64,000 nucleotides of DNA from Larix kaempferi (GCA_027924585.1 BSBM01000826.1:12741501-12805500); one strand, 5' to 3'. Positions 22,841-34,272 are shown, numbered from the stretch's first letter. Numbers and translations: made by a program. Notes: generated from the sequence alone by a model not told the origin.

Positions 22841-23770
22841 GATTTATTAGCCTCTTGGATCTCATTTTTGTCTTCTTTGTTCTGGTTATGTCTTCCTTTT
22901 ATGGGGTCCCAAGGATCCCAACACTGATCTGCTTCATGTCCAGTCTTCCCACAACACCTACACTTCAGGTCTGATCTTTGCTCGAGTTGTTTATGCCCCC
23001 TCTGCCTCTGAAATTTCTTCTTCCTTGTCCTCTCTTGTTGCTTTCTCCCTTGGAAGGGTCTTTGGATTGTTTATTTTCTTTTTGAGAAAAGAAAAGAAAT
23101 TCTCTAGGATGCTCACTTGTTTTCTTTCCAAAGGATTTCTCTATGTCTGGAATCTTCTCCACCAGGGTGTCAAAGGTGAGATCTTTGAATTTGTCACTTG
23201 CTTGAAGAGACTCAAGATAGTTGGAGTGAGTAGGGTAGAGGGACTTGACAAATGTTGCAAGTGGAAGGTCTGGTTTCATGCCAAAGGCTTGAATCTTATG
23301 CATGATTACTCTGATCTAAGATGCAACTAGCATAGGATCATTATCCTTTACTTCCAAATTGAACAATTTTAACATTAATAGAATCACCTCCATTTCATAA
23401 TGTGAGTCATACAAGTCTTTTAATGTCTTCAATGCTTCAAAACAAGATTTTGCAGGTAGTATGTGTTGGATCACCTCTTCATTGACTATAGCAGTGATCA
23501 TTGCTAAAGCTTTCTTGTCTTTGGTCTTCCAAATAACAAGTTATTTCTCTAATGTTGGAGGTTTTGGATCAGAACTCAAGATTGTTCCTTCATCTATGTG
23601 AATGGTTTTTCCTTCACATATTCCCATAAGTAATTGTACATGCACACAAATTTAATCTTCCTTTACCATTCTCGATAGGTGTCCTTTCAAGTAAGGACAA
23701 CACCAACTATTGATGCGAGTGAGTGCATCTTCTGCAACTTGAACCTGTAACGTTAAACATAATATTGAAG
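22841..23770 (-). pseudogene. Copia D gag with CCHC zinc knuckle, broken
   Basis: The minus strand from about 23770 encodes a Copia Gag. Segments INEEVIQHILPAKS-like, LKDLYDSHYEMEV and NYLESLQASDKFKDLTFDTL are in the expected order, followed by a basic region and a knuckle CRCCGKTGHEADQC at about 22918-22960. Several stops and at least one frameshift interrupt it. The function in the family is capsid and RNA packaging. The start is approximate. Confidence 0.8.
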
Positions 23771-25581
23771 AAAATATGGGAAGGTGCAAGTCTAAATTTG
23801 TTCTCCCTTATTTACAAATTGCTTCTTACAAGTTGTGTAGCACTATCAACTTAATTCTATAGCACTATCAATCTCATTCTACAACAGTATTTAATTATGC
23901 AATGTTATTAATTTAATTTTGCAACATTATTAATTTTAATTCTACAACAATATTTAATTCTGCAATGCTCTTACATTTGAATCTATAGCTCAATGCTTTT
24001 ACATTCACAGTAATCTCTAGCTCAAATATTCATTCAATATTAAATACATGGACAAAATATAATAATATGATACTGCTTGTGTGCAAAAATCATAGTTGTG
24101 GTGGAGGTCTATGGTCTCAAACTAGGTTGCAGCAAAACAATTTTGCAACAGTACAATTTTCAACACAATTTTGCAGTCCTTCAATGGTAGGAATCACACC
24201 TTCAAAGAGTGGTCATAGCACATATATGGTGGAGGTCAAGCAGCACAAAGAATGCATATCCAATTCACAAACTAGGGTTTATTTGTAGCACCTAGATACC
24301 AACATGGAGTCACAACTCACTCTAATGGATGCAGTGTAGTCGCATCTCTCAAAATATATATCTTCAAAGCTCGTGGGCTCACTTCAACACTTTGTTGTCT
24401 TGATGATCATGCACCACGGTCTTAACTTACAAGAAAATGCCATAGTATACACACTTGGAACGCCATCTCTTCAATGAATGTAATGAGGTCGTATGTGGAG
24501 GAGGCCTCAACATGCATTAATTGAATGAGGAGAACTTATCAACAAAGATCTCAACATAATGAGAGCACGCAGCAACATAGTTAACCCATAAATTAGGGTT
24601 TCTCTTGTTCCCAACGGTCACAAAAAATTGCAACAAAAATATTTTACCTCCACACAGCAAAAAGGGCACAATACTTAAAAATTTGCAGCACTCATGTTCT
24701 CAGTCTCAATTCTGCAGCTCAAACAACGTGGAAGATGGTTTCAATTATGGAGGAAAATTGCAGCATTGTTCACCACAACCTCCAGTTTTACGTGCTTCAC
24801 ATTCTTCAATGCTTTGGCATAGATTAGAGCAACGCACTTCTTCAAAATTGGGTTTGTACTCAGGCTTCACGCACCAAGAGAGAACCAAGGGTCTCCAAAC
24901 TTTAATGGAGATTGGGCACAAACAGTCTCCAAGTTGTGATACATTACAATGTGTTTGTGCTAGAATTTGTTCCCAGACTACTAAAGAACAAGCTAGAACA
25001 ATCTCATAATAAAAAGTAAATATGAAAGGATTTTTTATAATTTTGGTTTGAAAATTTATCATCAAGAAAGAAAATCATCTACAAACAAAACACAAATACT
25101 AAATCATGAAAGTATAATAAAAACTGGGATGTTATCACATACAATATAAACCAGAAACATTAATGGCATGCTCATTTCATTCACAAAATATAAGCATTTA
25201 CAAGATAAAATACTTTCATCAAGAAATGAAATTATACATTTGAGTAATAAAATAGATTCAAAATGAAATCAGCATGAGACATAAAAAGGGCCTTTAAGTA
25301 TGTATATATCAGTATCAGTCTTAAAACTTACATAAGAGTCATCAGTCTTAGTTTGAGATATATCACTATACAACCTTTTCCTTGAGCCAAAATTTGAACC
25401 CTGTCTTCATTTATTTCTCTACTTTTATCCTCTTTCAAACTTAATCAGTTACATAAATATCAAAACTGATTTTTAGGTCTAAGTTTCGAAATAGTTACAA
25501 GAGTAGTTATACTTTTAAAGATAACAAAATGATTAACTAGAATTACTTTAAACTTATGCACATCTGGCTACTAGAAAGTAT
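23771..25581. other. Leader-like non-coding region between Copia D gag and the extra ORF
   Basis: This has no convincing ORF. Parts around 24110-24200 (GCAGCAAAACAATTTTGCAAC) resemble the leader of Copia element A, which suggests it is the D leader. The AT-rich 25020-25580 segment is the 3' flank of the extra ORF. I could not find insertion boundaries that would separate the two. Confidence 0.5.
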
Positions 25582-27351
25582 TTACAAATTCTTGGCAGCT
25601 TCAACTAACATACTAACTCCTTCTAAAGCAACTGAACGCTTCTTGCTTCGTTCTTGTTCTGCTTCCAGGGTTCTGATTCTTTCTAGTAATACTGCATTCT
25701 GCTGGTTCAACTTTTGAACTTTCTAGTTTAGCTCTTCAGCTTGATTCTGCATTTGTCTTTTTCTTTTCACAGCTTCTTTGGACACAACTATCAGCTCCTG
25801 ATAATGTGTATTGATATCATCCAAATCTCCTCTAAGTATTTTATTTGTGCTCATGAATCTATTATTGGTCTCATTAAGAAAACCAATTTGGTACTTATGC
25901 TACTCTAAAGTTTTCTTGAGATGGTCGACTTCTGAGTTTATTTTTATGTCTACCTGTACTGTAAAACCTTCTCGTGACAACCAAGGAATGTAAAACTTCT
26001 TAAAGATGAACTCATGTTCTTCCTTATCTTTGACTGTTTCTTGTGCAAAAGGACACTTGGAAGTCATACCCTGTTCAAAGCAAGTAGAAAGTGGTTTCTC
26101 TAAAACTTTGTCTTGTACTGGTTCTAATAAACCTGAATGCTCTTCTTCAATACAAATTTGCTGAGAGTTAATCACTTGTTCACCTTCCACCTTCTCATCA
26201 CTCGAGGAATCCTCTAATACTGTAATCTTTTCCTTTTTCAACTTAGGATTTAAGATTTCTTTCATACCTAGTCTGAACTTGTTCTTTTCTGTGGTCTTTG
26301 GTCTCCATTTGACCCCTACTTCCTGTGTAAGAGATTTTCCTTGAAGTTTTTCATTTGAATGCAAACTTTGACCTTTTGGTTCAGCCAGATGAAGAACCTT
26401 TGTTGTGCTTTCCTGTGGACATGTGAGACTCTGTTTTTTGTCCAAAGAATTATGCTCTCCTTCGTGATTTAGAACAGCATTTTGCTTGTTTTCTTCATTC
26501 TCCAGAGTAGGTTCTTGATTACCCTCAACTAATTCCTTTTCGACCTCATCAATGAGTCTTTCAAAATCTTGATTCAAAGATTCCTCTTGAACAGTATCCT
26601 GTACCATCTCATCAACTAACTCCTTACTGACATTTTTGACAGCACTGAACTGCTTATTCATCAAGATTTTCTTGATTTGGTCTTTTTGCTTGTTGGAAAA
26701 ACCTGACCAGTACAGGAAATGGTTCCAACTTTTACCCTTCTTTTGCAATACTATGCATATAATTAATTTTATTAACCCATGATGAAAAACAGATTGGCGA
26801 GTGTGATCTGTATGCTCTTTGATTCTATTAGACATCTTTTGAAGACTTTTCAAGAAGAAAAAAGGTAAATTTATCTTTGCCTGCTAGTTCAGATGTTGTA
26901 AAAATCTGATATGATATTGGAAAACCAGAGAAAATCTCCCTTCACATGTGATGTAGCTCATCAAAATTTTAAGAACGTCCTTCCATTCGGGTTTAAACTT
27001 ATCCAGCTGAATTCTGTTCTTCCAATTTAGGGCTTTGGTCTCTGGTAACAAGAAATCTTTTGGGTCGAAATTGAATGGAATCTTCTTAAACCACAACTAT
27101 CCATCTCTTGATATGCCTGTAGCCTTTGCAATCAACTCTTCTGTCACTTCAAATTTAAGAGAATCAAATGTCACCATATCTTTATCATAACTCTGTGCAA
27201 ATCGATATGGTACTTATGGATTAAAACTTGAGATTCTTTCGAAGAAATTGAACCATCTTGCCCTTTCAAATAACTCTACACACTGAGGAAATTTGCTTGC
27301 CCAATTGGTATCTATAGGTTCATATCTATTAGTCTTTCCACTTTTCTTCAT
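25582..27351 (-). pseudogene. Extra ORF of unknown function inside Copia D (589 codons, five stops)
   Basis: From the ATG at 27351 a single minus-strand frame runs 589 codons to a TAA at 25582. It has five internal stops (27214 TAA; 27097, 26884, 25900 and 25723 TAG) and no frameshift. The N-terminal 250 residues look globular, with hydrophobic and aromatic patterns such as FERARWFNFF, TGISRDG, CEGRFSLVFQYHIRFL and FHHGLIKLII. The middle is acidic and low-complexity. The C-terminal 100 residues (after about 490) form a coiled coil rich in Gln, Glu and Lys. I do not recognise a characterised family. As far as I recall, related uncharacterised ORFs occur with plant LTR elements, but I could not check this. 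It sits between the 5' LTR and gag of element D in the same orientation, so it is either an added ORF of D or a nested fragment of another element. Confidence 0.7.
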
Positions 27352-28471
27352 CTCGACACTGTAACTAGGTTATGTATTTCGTCAAGAAACTTTCAAGAAA
27401 GACTCAACTTCTTTTCTGCAGCAACAAAGTTAATACCCAAAACAACCTGTGACAGATAGGGTTATGATTTTCAAATAAACCAGAAAGCATTAGAATCGTG
27501 TTAACTCAAACCACGATTATCTTAATGATTTCTATACACTCTCATACACTTGTCATGATTAGGCATTAGGGATCTGAACCTCCAGGATTATGTTTTTAAT
27601 AGGTGACTGGAAGCTTCCCGCATTATTTTAAGGACATCCATGATCATCAACACTTCTTTCAATGATTTTAGGTTCTTGTAGCACCTTTTAGCATTAACCC
27701 TGGACTTTGCGCTATAGGAATCTCCTTTATACATATTCTTTCTTTTAGAAAATGGCTTCCAAAACAAGAGTTAGATCATAAGGCTGAAACCTAGGATAAC
27801 TTTAAATATGAGTTCTTCAAACTTCAAAAGATATATAATACTAAATAGGCCAAAAGAACATCAATCAAAATCAATCAAAATTGTTATAAAAACAAATAAA
27901 ATATATTAAAAGTGAAATAAAATTAATAATAAAATTGACATAAACCAAAAACTAAAATCCCCAAAAAAATAGAAATAAACACACATAGACTAGAACAATA
28001 TTTAGTCACAACACAATGAAATAGAAACAAAATTCCTTCACACATGGAATGAAGAATGAAATTTAGGGTTTGAATATGGAGAAAGTCTATAGGAAAAATC
28101 GTGGTCTTTAGTAGCGCCGAGAAGGAACACATAACTCAGTGAAAAATCGTAACATTCAATGTCTCGTTGAGAATTAGGGTTATATAGACATAACTCAATG
28201 AAAACACACCATTAAATCTCACATTGAGGATATGGAGAGGTGAAATGGTCCTCAACATTGAGGACGCAGGTTTGGATCCGGCCAGACCAGAAGAGAAAAA
28301 TACATAAAATGATGGCAAGTAGAATGTCATAGGAATCTTGCGGAAGGAAGGCCAAAAATAGATAAGCGTGTAGTCTGGCAACGAGGAGGGAAGACTATGC
28401 AGGGCACATAAGGGTAGAAAATCAAACTAGACAAATTCCAGGTCTTAGTACAATAGGAGTTAGGGCAACCA
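27352..28471 (-). other. Leader of Copia element D upstream of the extra ORF
   Basis: No coding frame. The right 350 bp contain repeats of a CATAACTCA(G/A)TGAAAA motif and run up to the PBS. A CCTGTGACAGATAGGG stretch near 27450 resembles a Gypsy LTR end and could mark a nested boundary, but no partner was found. Confidence 0.5.
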
Positions 28472-28474
28472 ACT

Positions 28475-28489
28475 AGCCTCTGATACCAC
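28475..28489 (-). other. Primer-binding site of Copia element D
   Basis: The minus strand reads TGGTATCAGAGG just inside the LTR that begins at 28490. It matches the initiator Met tRNA PBS of plant Copia elements. Confidence 0.8.
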
Positions 28490-28696
28490 TATTGAGTGGA
28501 TAACTTCCGAATTCATCTTCTTCATTAATTCATATGTTTATTTATACATTGGACAAATGGCTCTTGGACTTTGGATTCCAAGTGATGCGTTGGAGTCCCT
28601 ATTACTCCTCATCTCCCCCTTATTAAATAGAATATTATATTTACATTATTTACAATTTGGGTGGAATCATAATCTCGAAGCATTAGATTTTCAATA
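28490..28696 (-). repeat. 5' LTR of Copia element D
   Basis: It is the near-identical partner of 19293-19498. On the minus strand it begins TATTGAAAATC and ends CTCAATA, so the ends form an inverted TATTGA/TCAATA. It lies beside the PBS on the left and LINE ORF1 sequence on the right. Confidence 0.85.
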
Positions 28697-29400
28697 GCTT
28701 TAACGATGATGAGGCTGAAATTTTTAACATGCCCAAGAAGTCAATGTGAGATGTTGATTTGTGCCCTTCAAATTTTGTCCCTCCCTCCTCTTTGACTATT
28801 ATTAGTGAGATTCCTAGCTATATTGAAAGGCTTTGTGTGGATGCTCCCTCAATGAAGATGGGTTCACTTATAGGGCCTTCCCTTGTGGGGCGTGTTTCTT
28901 TTGAAGTATCTGGTGATGTTAGCTTGGATAATTCTTCTTTACTTGGTTCGAAGGAGATAGGTCCTACTTTGGGAAAGATTACTCCCTAGTCTCAGTCGAA
29001 GGTGGATTTTTCTCAATCTCTTGAGGATGATGGGGTCCTTTTAGAGGAGGATTTCCCCCATCTGTTGGGTTCCCAGTTCTCTAGTTCTGTTATGGAATCT
29101 CCCTCAAAGGGTTTGGTGCTTAATTAGGGGGTGTTAAAATACTTGGTCCCTTTTTACAAACAAGTGTTATCTCATACTCCTCTACATGTGTTTTCAAATA
29201 AAACCTCTTATTCAGATGTTATCCTTGTTTCTTCCATTAGATGTGAAAATGTAACAATATGTCGTAAAAAGAATATTAAGAAAGTTTTATCAAAATATGG
29301 CGGATTTGATCTAGGGGAGAATTGGTCTTCAAATCGGGGTTATATTCCCTTGTATTCTATATTGGATGGTAGTTTTCTATTGTCGTCTAGTGGTTGTTTG
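28697..29400 (+). pseudogene. LINE ORF1, C-terminal part
   Basis: After removal of Copia D the frame resumes with SFNDDEAEIFN and continues for over 200 codons with three stops, in one frame to 29400. It is Ser- and acidic-rich, as usual for the tail of plant LINE ORF1. No known domain is seen. It ends at the target site of Copia E, close to the ORF1/ORF2 junction. Confidence 0.6.
29396..29400. repeat. Target site duplication (left) of Copia E
   Basis: GTTTG directly before the LTR is repeated at 34273-34277 directly after the other LTR. Confidence 0.95.
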
Positions 29401-29858
29401 TGTTCGGGTACACAGGGTACTACCAAAGGACCGAACACCAAGAGCAACCACTTCACACAAACAGATCACAGATCAACACACTGATGTTTTGATGTGGTTT
29501 AAACCCTCTCGAGGGAAACACTCCACGGCCCCGGCCAAATAGATTCTACGGGACAATTTATTATACAAAAAAAGAAAGTTACAAATGAGCTTCTCATAAT
29601 CGATCAACCAAACAATGACCCTCCATGCTCTTTAAATAGAGATCATGGACCAATCGGGTGTTAAGCCACGGATCAAGGTTAGGTTTGATCTAAGAGAAGT
29701 TGAGCCGTTAGATCACTCTATGTTGGAAACATATCGTGACCATCGGATTAAGTATTTACAAATGCATACTAATGCATACTAAAGAAAGACACTATCCCTA
29801 ACGGATATATTACACAAGTTGATCTTAACTAACTCCTAAGTGTCTAAATATCCTAACA
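29401..29858 (-). repeat. 3' LTR of Copia element E
   Basis: It is 458 bp, from TGTTCGGGTACAC to AATATCCTAACA. It carries an extra ATGCATACTA unit compared with the right LTR, a 10-bp tandem duplication. A polypurine tract (AAGGGGGGA on the minus strand, 29859-29867) adjoins it. Confidence 0.95.
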
Positions 29859-29939
29859 TCCCCCCTTAAGAACAACTTGGGATAGGATTGAAGGATTTAC
29901 AAAAGTGACACTATTAGGAGAAGGAAGGAGGCATTAGAG

Positions 29940-30801
29940 CCTATCCCCCCTTAATGACAAGTTCCTGAACTCCTAACATAGATCGAAGTTTAGAAAACTT
30001 CACTTCTGTAAGAGACTTGGTGAAGATGTTTGCAACTTGATCATCTGCAGGGAAAAAGAGCACTTCAAGAACACGATAATGAACAAGATTTCTGATGAAG
30101 TGCATATGTAGCTCAATGTGTTTGCTGCGTTGATGTAGAACTGGATCTTTGGCAAGCTTGATGGCACTTTGATTGTCGCACCAAAGTGGAGTAGGCTGCT
30201 ACTGCTCGAATCCAAACTCTGAAAGGATCTATCGAAGCCATAAAGATTCCTAACTGGCATTAACTGCTGCTCGATATTCTGCCTTTGCTGAAGAAAGAGC
30301 AAGAGCTTGTTGTTTATTACAAGCCCAAGTAATAGGTCCAGATCCTAGATTGAAAACATAACCTACAGTAGACTTTCGATCATCAAGATCGCCGGCCCAA
30401 TCTGAATCAGTGAAACCAACCAACAAAGGTTCCCCCCCTGTATTGTAATGAATCCCAAACTGAATTGTACCTCGAATATATCGAAGTATTCTTTTAGTTG
30501 CTTTTCAATGACTTTCATGAGGTGTCTGCATATAACAGGCAACATGACCAACGACAAAGGAAAGGTTAGGATGGGAATGAGTCAAGTATAAGAAACTACC
30601 AACAAGATGACGATATAAGGTGGCATCGACTTCAGGTGAAGTACAAGTGGTAGAAAGTTTGACTCCAGATTGGGAGGGAGAAGGGGCTGGTGTACAATCT
30701 TCCATGTGAAAGCGACGAAGAAGGTCACAAGCATACTTAGACTGAGAAAAAAAGATTCCTTCTTTGGTTTGCAGAACTTGGAGACCAAGAAAATAATGCA
30801 A
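29940..30801 (-). pseudogene. Copia E RNase H and end of RT, downstream of one stop
   Basis: In the same frame as the upstream Gag-RT ORF, one TGA at 30802-30804 away, the sequence continues with LHYFLGLQVLQTKEG, LVGSFLYLTHSHPNLSF and, after another TGA at the expected Trp of SHWKATKRIL, the RNase H with DSDWAGD and SSAKAEYRA. It ends with IFTKSL near 30010. The few stops all look like single-base changes, so this part was functional until recently. Confidence 0.85.
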
Positions 30802-32673
30802 TCATCGTAAGTCTGACATTTCAAAATTTTGTTTAAGATTGGATTTCACATGGGTTATAAACTTAGGGTCACTACCAGTAAGAATAAGGTCATCAACATA
30901 TAGAACAAGTATGATGAGATGGTTTCCTACTTTCTTGGTATAGATATTGGGGTCATAATGACATCTAGAAAAACCAGTGTCAAGGAGAAAGTTATCCATT
31001 TTGGCATACCAAGCTCTAGGAGCTTGCTTAAGGCCATATAAGGATTTCTTAAGGCGGCAGACAAGGCTAGAGTAATTCTGAACATAGCCAGGAGGTTGTT
31101 CCATGTAAATTTCCTCCTGTAAATCACCATGTAAGAAGGCAGACTTGACATCCATTTGATGGACTTCCCAGTTGTGTAAGGATGCAAGGGAAAGAACAAG
31201 GCGGATGGAGTTCATTTTTGCGACGAGAGCAAAGGTTTCATTGTAGTCAATCCCTTCAACTTGGGAAAAACCTTTGGAAACTAACCTTGCCTTAAGTCTT
31301 TCAACACTTCCATCTGATGCATACTTAGTTCTGTAGACCCATTTACATCTGACAAGTTTTCTTCCTTTTGGAAGAGGTACAAGATCCCAAGTATCATTCG
31401 CCATTAAGGAACGATATTCTTCATCCATGGATGGATCCCAATCTGGATTCCTTGAAGCTTCTGCAAAAGTTTCTGGATCATGATTCTCGGAAACTTGAGC
31501 CAAAAGAGAAGAGGCTCGCTGAAACTGAGAACGTGTTTGATGTTGATCTATAGGATCACCGGCAAGATCACCAGCTGCTTCACATGTTGAATGGACCCAT
31601 CGAGGAAGCACTTGTGCTGGTGCAACTGGAGGAACATGAGCAGGCAAAGGTGGATTTTCATCCTCACTGTCATCATCAGAAACTGGAGTTGGAAACCTGT
31701 CAAGGAAGTTGGAAGAAGAAGAAGAAGAAGAAGAAGATGCATTATAAGAATAACCAGAAGCACAAAGTGCATGTCCATGAGAGGCAGATTCTGAAGACAA
31801 ATCTAGGATGATGTGGTGTTTCTTCATTGCACCTTCCAAGTCTGCCATCTTCTTGAAACATTTAGATTCATCATGATTATCTTTCCCACAATAGTTGCAA
31901 TGACGCTCAGTCTTCTTGCCTTTTGGCTTGGATCCTTTGTCATTTTTTAAAGAAAGAGCTGACTGAGAGGGTTTTGGACCCTTGTTTGACTTATTATTGC
32001 GAAAATTTTGTTTCTTGGGAGGCTTGGACTTTTCTTTCTGTTGGGACAATAAGGCTTTCCCAGATGTATTTGCATTGTTGATTATTCCAAGATGAATGAG
32101 GCTATCTTGTTCTCGAATCAAGGAATCACAAAAGGATTCAAGACTAGGCTCTTGATAGCTAGCTGCATTCAAGGATGCTTTCATGGAGTAAAATGTAGAT
32201 ACAAAAAAAGAATATGCAGGTCCAAGTTTGGAAAGAATATGATAAATGCATTGTTTGTCTTCCCTCTCAATCTTACATTCTGCACATAAGAGTTTAAGAG
32301 TTTTGTACTTAGATAAATAATATTGAATGCATGAAAAGTCACTTGGATTTAAATAAATCAACTCATTTTCGAGTTGGTGACCTCGAATTTCATTGTGTTT
32401 ACCAAACACATATTCCAACTTGTCCCAAGCAGCATTAGGTTCATGAATTCTAGATATATGGAATCGCAAATCAGTAGAAATTGACATCCCAATCAATCCA
32501 CCAGCTTCATCACATCTATTTTCCCATTTTATTTTCTTATCATCATCAGTGGGTTCTTTTTCTTTCCCTGAGGTAATTCTGAAAAGTCCCCTACTTCGTA
32601 GAACATCCTCCATACGAGATTTCCATGAGAAATAGTTGGAACTGTTAAGTAGAATATCACAAGGGGTGGTCAT
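30802..32673 (-). CDS. Copia E Gag-RT fusion lacking protease and integrase
   Basis: A 623-codon open frame begins with a Copia Gag (NYFSWKSRMEDVLRSRGL, FGKHNEIRGHQLENEL, ILSKLGPAYSFFVSTF). It has a basic linker, a perfect CCHC knuckle CNYCGKDNHDESKC near residue 259 and a GHALCASG segment that normally stands just before the protease. Instead of protease and integrase there is a run of nine Ser and an acidic/Pro-rich linker, and then RT (about 400-623) with WKVYRTKY-like, AFLHGDLQEEIYM, SLYGLKQAPRAWY and the YVDD site near 592. About 600 codons of PR-IN are missing without frame loss. The product could package RNA but not mature or integrate on its own; it would need help in trans. Confidence 0.93.
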   Translation of the reverse strand: MTTPCDILLNSSNYFSWKSRMEDVLRSRGLFRITSGKEKEPTDDDKKIKWENRCDEAGGLIGMSISTDLRFHISRIHEPNAAWDKLEYVFGKHNEIRGHQLENELIYLNPSDFSCIQYYLSKYKTLKLLCAECKIEREDKQCIYHILSKLGPAYSFFVSTFYSMKASLNAASYQEPSLESFCDSLIREQDSLIHLGIINNANTSGKALLSQQKEKSKPPKKQNFRNNKSNKGPKPSQSALSLKNDKGSKPKGKKTERHCNYCGKDNHDESKCFKKMADLEGAMKKHHIILDLSSESASHGHALCASGYSYNASSSSSSSSSNFLDRFPTPVSDDDSEDENPPLPAHVPPVAPAQVLPRWVHSTCEAAGDLAGDPIDQHQTRSQFQRASSLLAQVSENHDPETFAEASRNPDWDPSMDEEYRSLMANDTWDLVPLPKGRKLVRCKWVYRTKYASDGSVERLKARLVSKGFSQVEGIDYNETFALVAKMNSIRLVLSLASLHNWEVHQMDVKSAFLHGDLQEEIYMEQPPGYVQNYSSLVCRLKKSLYGLKQAPRAWYAKMDNFLLDTGFSRCHYDPNIYTKKVGNHLIILVLYVDDLILTGSDPKFITHVKSNLKQNFEMSDLR

Positions 32674-33812
32674 ATTTATAAATTAATGGTTGTACAAGCA
32701 GAAACAAATAGTTTGTATGTGAAGAGCTCGAAAAAATAGGTGGTTTAAAAAAAAACGGCACTGAAAACTGACTCTGTATGATGAAGTTATGCTTGAACAA
32801 AGAAACTGTTGAAGATGTCCCCAATAGTGACGTGGCAGCTAGAGAATGTCCAACAAAAAAAAGAACCCCCCTCTTCCCAAGATGAACCTTTTGACAATCA
32901 CTTTACAATAAAGTTTCTTTAAGTGAACCACTTTTTTAAAATAAGTGATTTCACTTTTACAATGATATTACTTTTAAATAGTGCAACAATAAAAAAGACT
33001 TAAGTGACTCACTTGTATTTTTATTTTTTATTATTTAAGTGGGATGCACTTTTACAATAAAATAATTTGAAAATAGAAATTGCATGCACTTTTTCTTTTA
33101 AAAGTAACTTCCTAAGACTTGAACTCAAGACCTATTAAGGAATAAAGCAACTTTGAACCAAGTGAGCTAGATTAAAAGGTATGTAAAATATGGGAATATG
33201 GAAGGGTTTTTTTTTTTTTTTTACTCTTCTTGCTTGGTTTGTGTGCTTGCCCTTTTTCCTGCAAAACAAATCACAAATCAAAATAAAACAAAAAAAAAAA
33301 TTTCACACTTGTGGAGTTAGATCTTGTTAGCTTGCTCGGGAAGTCTACGTTTTCTCTCTGTTTCTGATTTCCCGAGATCGCGCAAGGTGCACGGCAAAGA
33401 GCATACGCAGACGAGAAAAATCCTTCCCCTTTCTGTTTCTGATTTGCCGAGATCGCCCAAGGTGCACGGAAAAGAGCATACGCAGACGGGTAGTAACAAT
33501 CCGAACCCAAAAAAATCTAACAGTAAAAAAATGATGAAATATGATATTTTTTCCTTTTAAAAAAAGAAAATAAAAAAATGCGTCACTGTAACATTATACC
33601 TTCAGATCTGATGAAATACGCGTTTCTGGAGCAACCGGGAACCGTTTTCCATCAAACGAAAACTATTTCCAAATGGAAACGATGCTCCGGGCGCAATGGA
33701 ACACCTCCCATAGCCCAGAAATGCACAGAAATACCAAAACTAGAAACCCTTTCGAGTTTCAGCAACAACAGTTCAAGATCTAGATCATAATCGGAAGCGG
33801 CACTTCATAAAA
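32674..33812 (-). other. Leader of Copia element E
   Basis: This 1.14-kb untranslated leader lies between gag and PBS. It contains repeated AAGTGA/CACTTTTACAAT motifs at about 32890-33060, a poly-T run near 33209, and a 75-bp tandem duplication at 33349-33490. Confidence 0.75.
33349..33490. repeat. 75-bp tandem duplication in the Copia E leader
   Basis: Copies at about 33349-33415 and 33424-33490 share CTGTTTCTGATTT(C/G)CCGAGATCGC and AAGGTGCACGG(C/A)AAAGAGCATACGCAGACG, with period 75. The GC-rich core is unlike the surrounding AT-rich leader. Confidence 0.88.
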
Positions 33813-33824
33813 GCTCTGATACCA
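33813..33824 (-). other. Primer-binding site of Copia element E
   Basis: The minus strand reads TGGTATCAGAGC, a full match to the plant initiator Met tRNA PBS, directly abutting the LTR at 33825. Confidence 0.93.
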
Positions 33825-34272
33825 TGTTCGAGTACACAGGGTACTACCAAAGGACCGAACACCAAGAGAAAACACTTCACACAAATAGATCACAGATCAA
33901 CACACTGATGTTTTGATGTGGTTTAAACCCTCTTAAGGGAAACACTCCACGGCCTCGGCCAAATAGCTTCTACGGGACAATTTATTATGCAAAGAAAGAA
34001 AGTTACAAATGAGCTTCTCATAATCGATCAACTAAACAATGACCCTCCATGCTCTTTAAATAGAGATCATGGACCAATCAGGTGTTAATCCATGGATCAA
34101 GGTTAGGTTTGATCTAAGAGAAGTTGAGCCGTCGGATCACTCTATGTCGGAAACATATCATGACCGTTAGATTAAGTATTTACAAATGCATACTAAAGAA
34201 ACACACTATCCCTAACGGATATATTACACAAGTTGATCTTAACTAATTCCTAAGTGTCTAAATATCCTAACA
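33825..34272 (-). repeat. 5' LTR of Copia element E
   Basis: It is 448 bp from TGTTCGAGTACAC to AATATCCTAACA, partner of 29401-29858. On the minus strand it starts TGTTAGGATATTTAG, the same start as the LTR of element A. Confidence 0.95.

Larger units (their letters stand above)
19293..28696 (-). mobile_element. Ty1/Copia element D, complete ends but decayed
   Basis: Two direct 206-207-bp LTRs (19293-19498 and 28490-28696) enclose a polypurine tract at the left and a Met PBS at the right, so the element is on the minus strand. Inside are gag and pol remnants (19500-23770), and upstream of gag a long leader with an unrelated 589-codon ORF. It interrupts LINE ORF1. No clean target duplication remains. 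At 9.4 kb it is long for a Copia element because of the upstream ORF region. Confidence 0.82.
29401..34272 (-). mobile_element. Ty1/Copia element E, structurally complete deletion derivative
   Basis: LTRs at 29401-29858 and 33825-34272 are flanked by a perfect 5-bp duplication GTTTG (29396-29400 and 34273-34277). PBS and polypurine tract adjoin the LTRs exactly. The internal region encodes Gag, RT and RNase H but no protease or integrase. E sits in the LINE at the ORF1/ORF2 boundary. LTRs differ by about two dozen substitutions in 448 bp and one 10-bp indel (hand count), the best preserved LTR pair in the window. Confidence 0.96.

Noticed and set aside
24605-25065. Overlapping frames of 134 (plus) and 106 (minus) codons in the Copia D leader
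   Set aside because: Neither has recognisable domains. Their overlap on opposite strands and leader position suggest chance.
29858-34272. Active autonomous Copia element
   Set aside because: Ends and most of the frame look intact, but protease and integrase are absent and RT/RNase H carry two stops.
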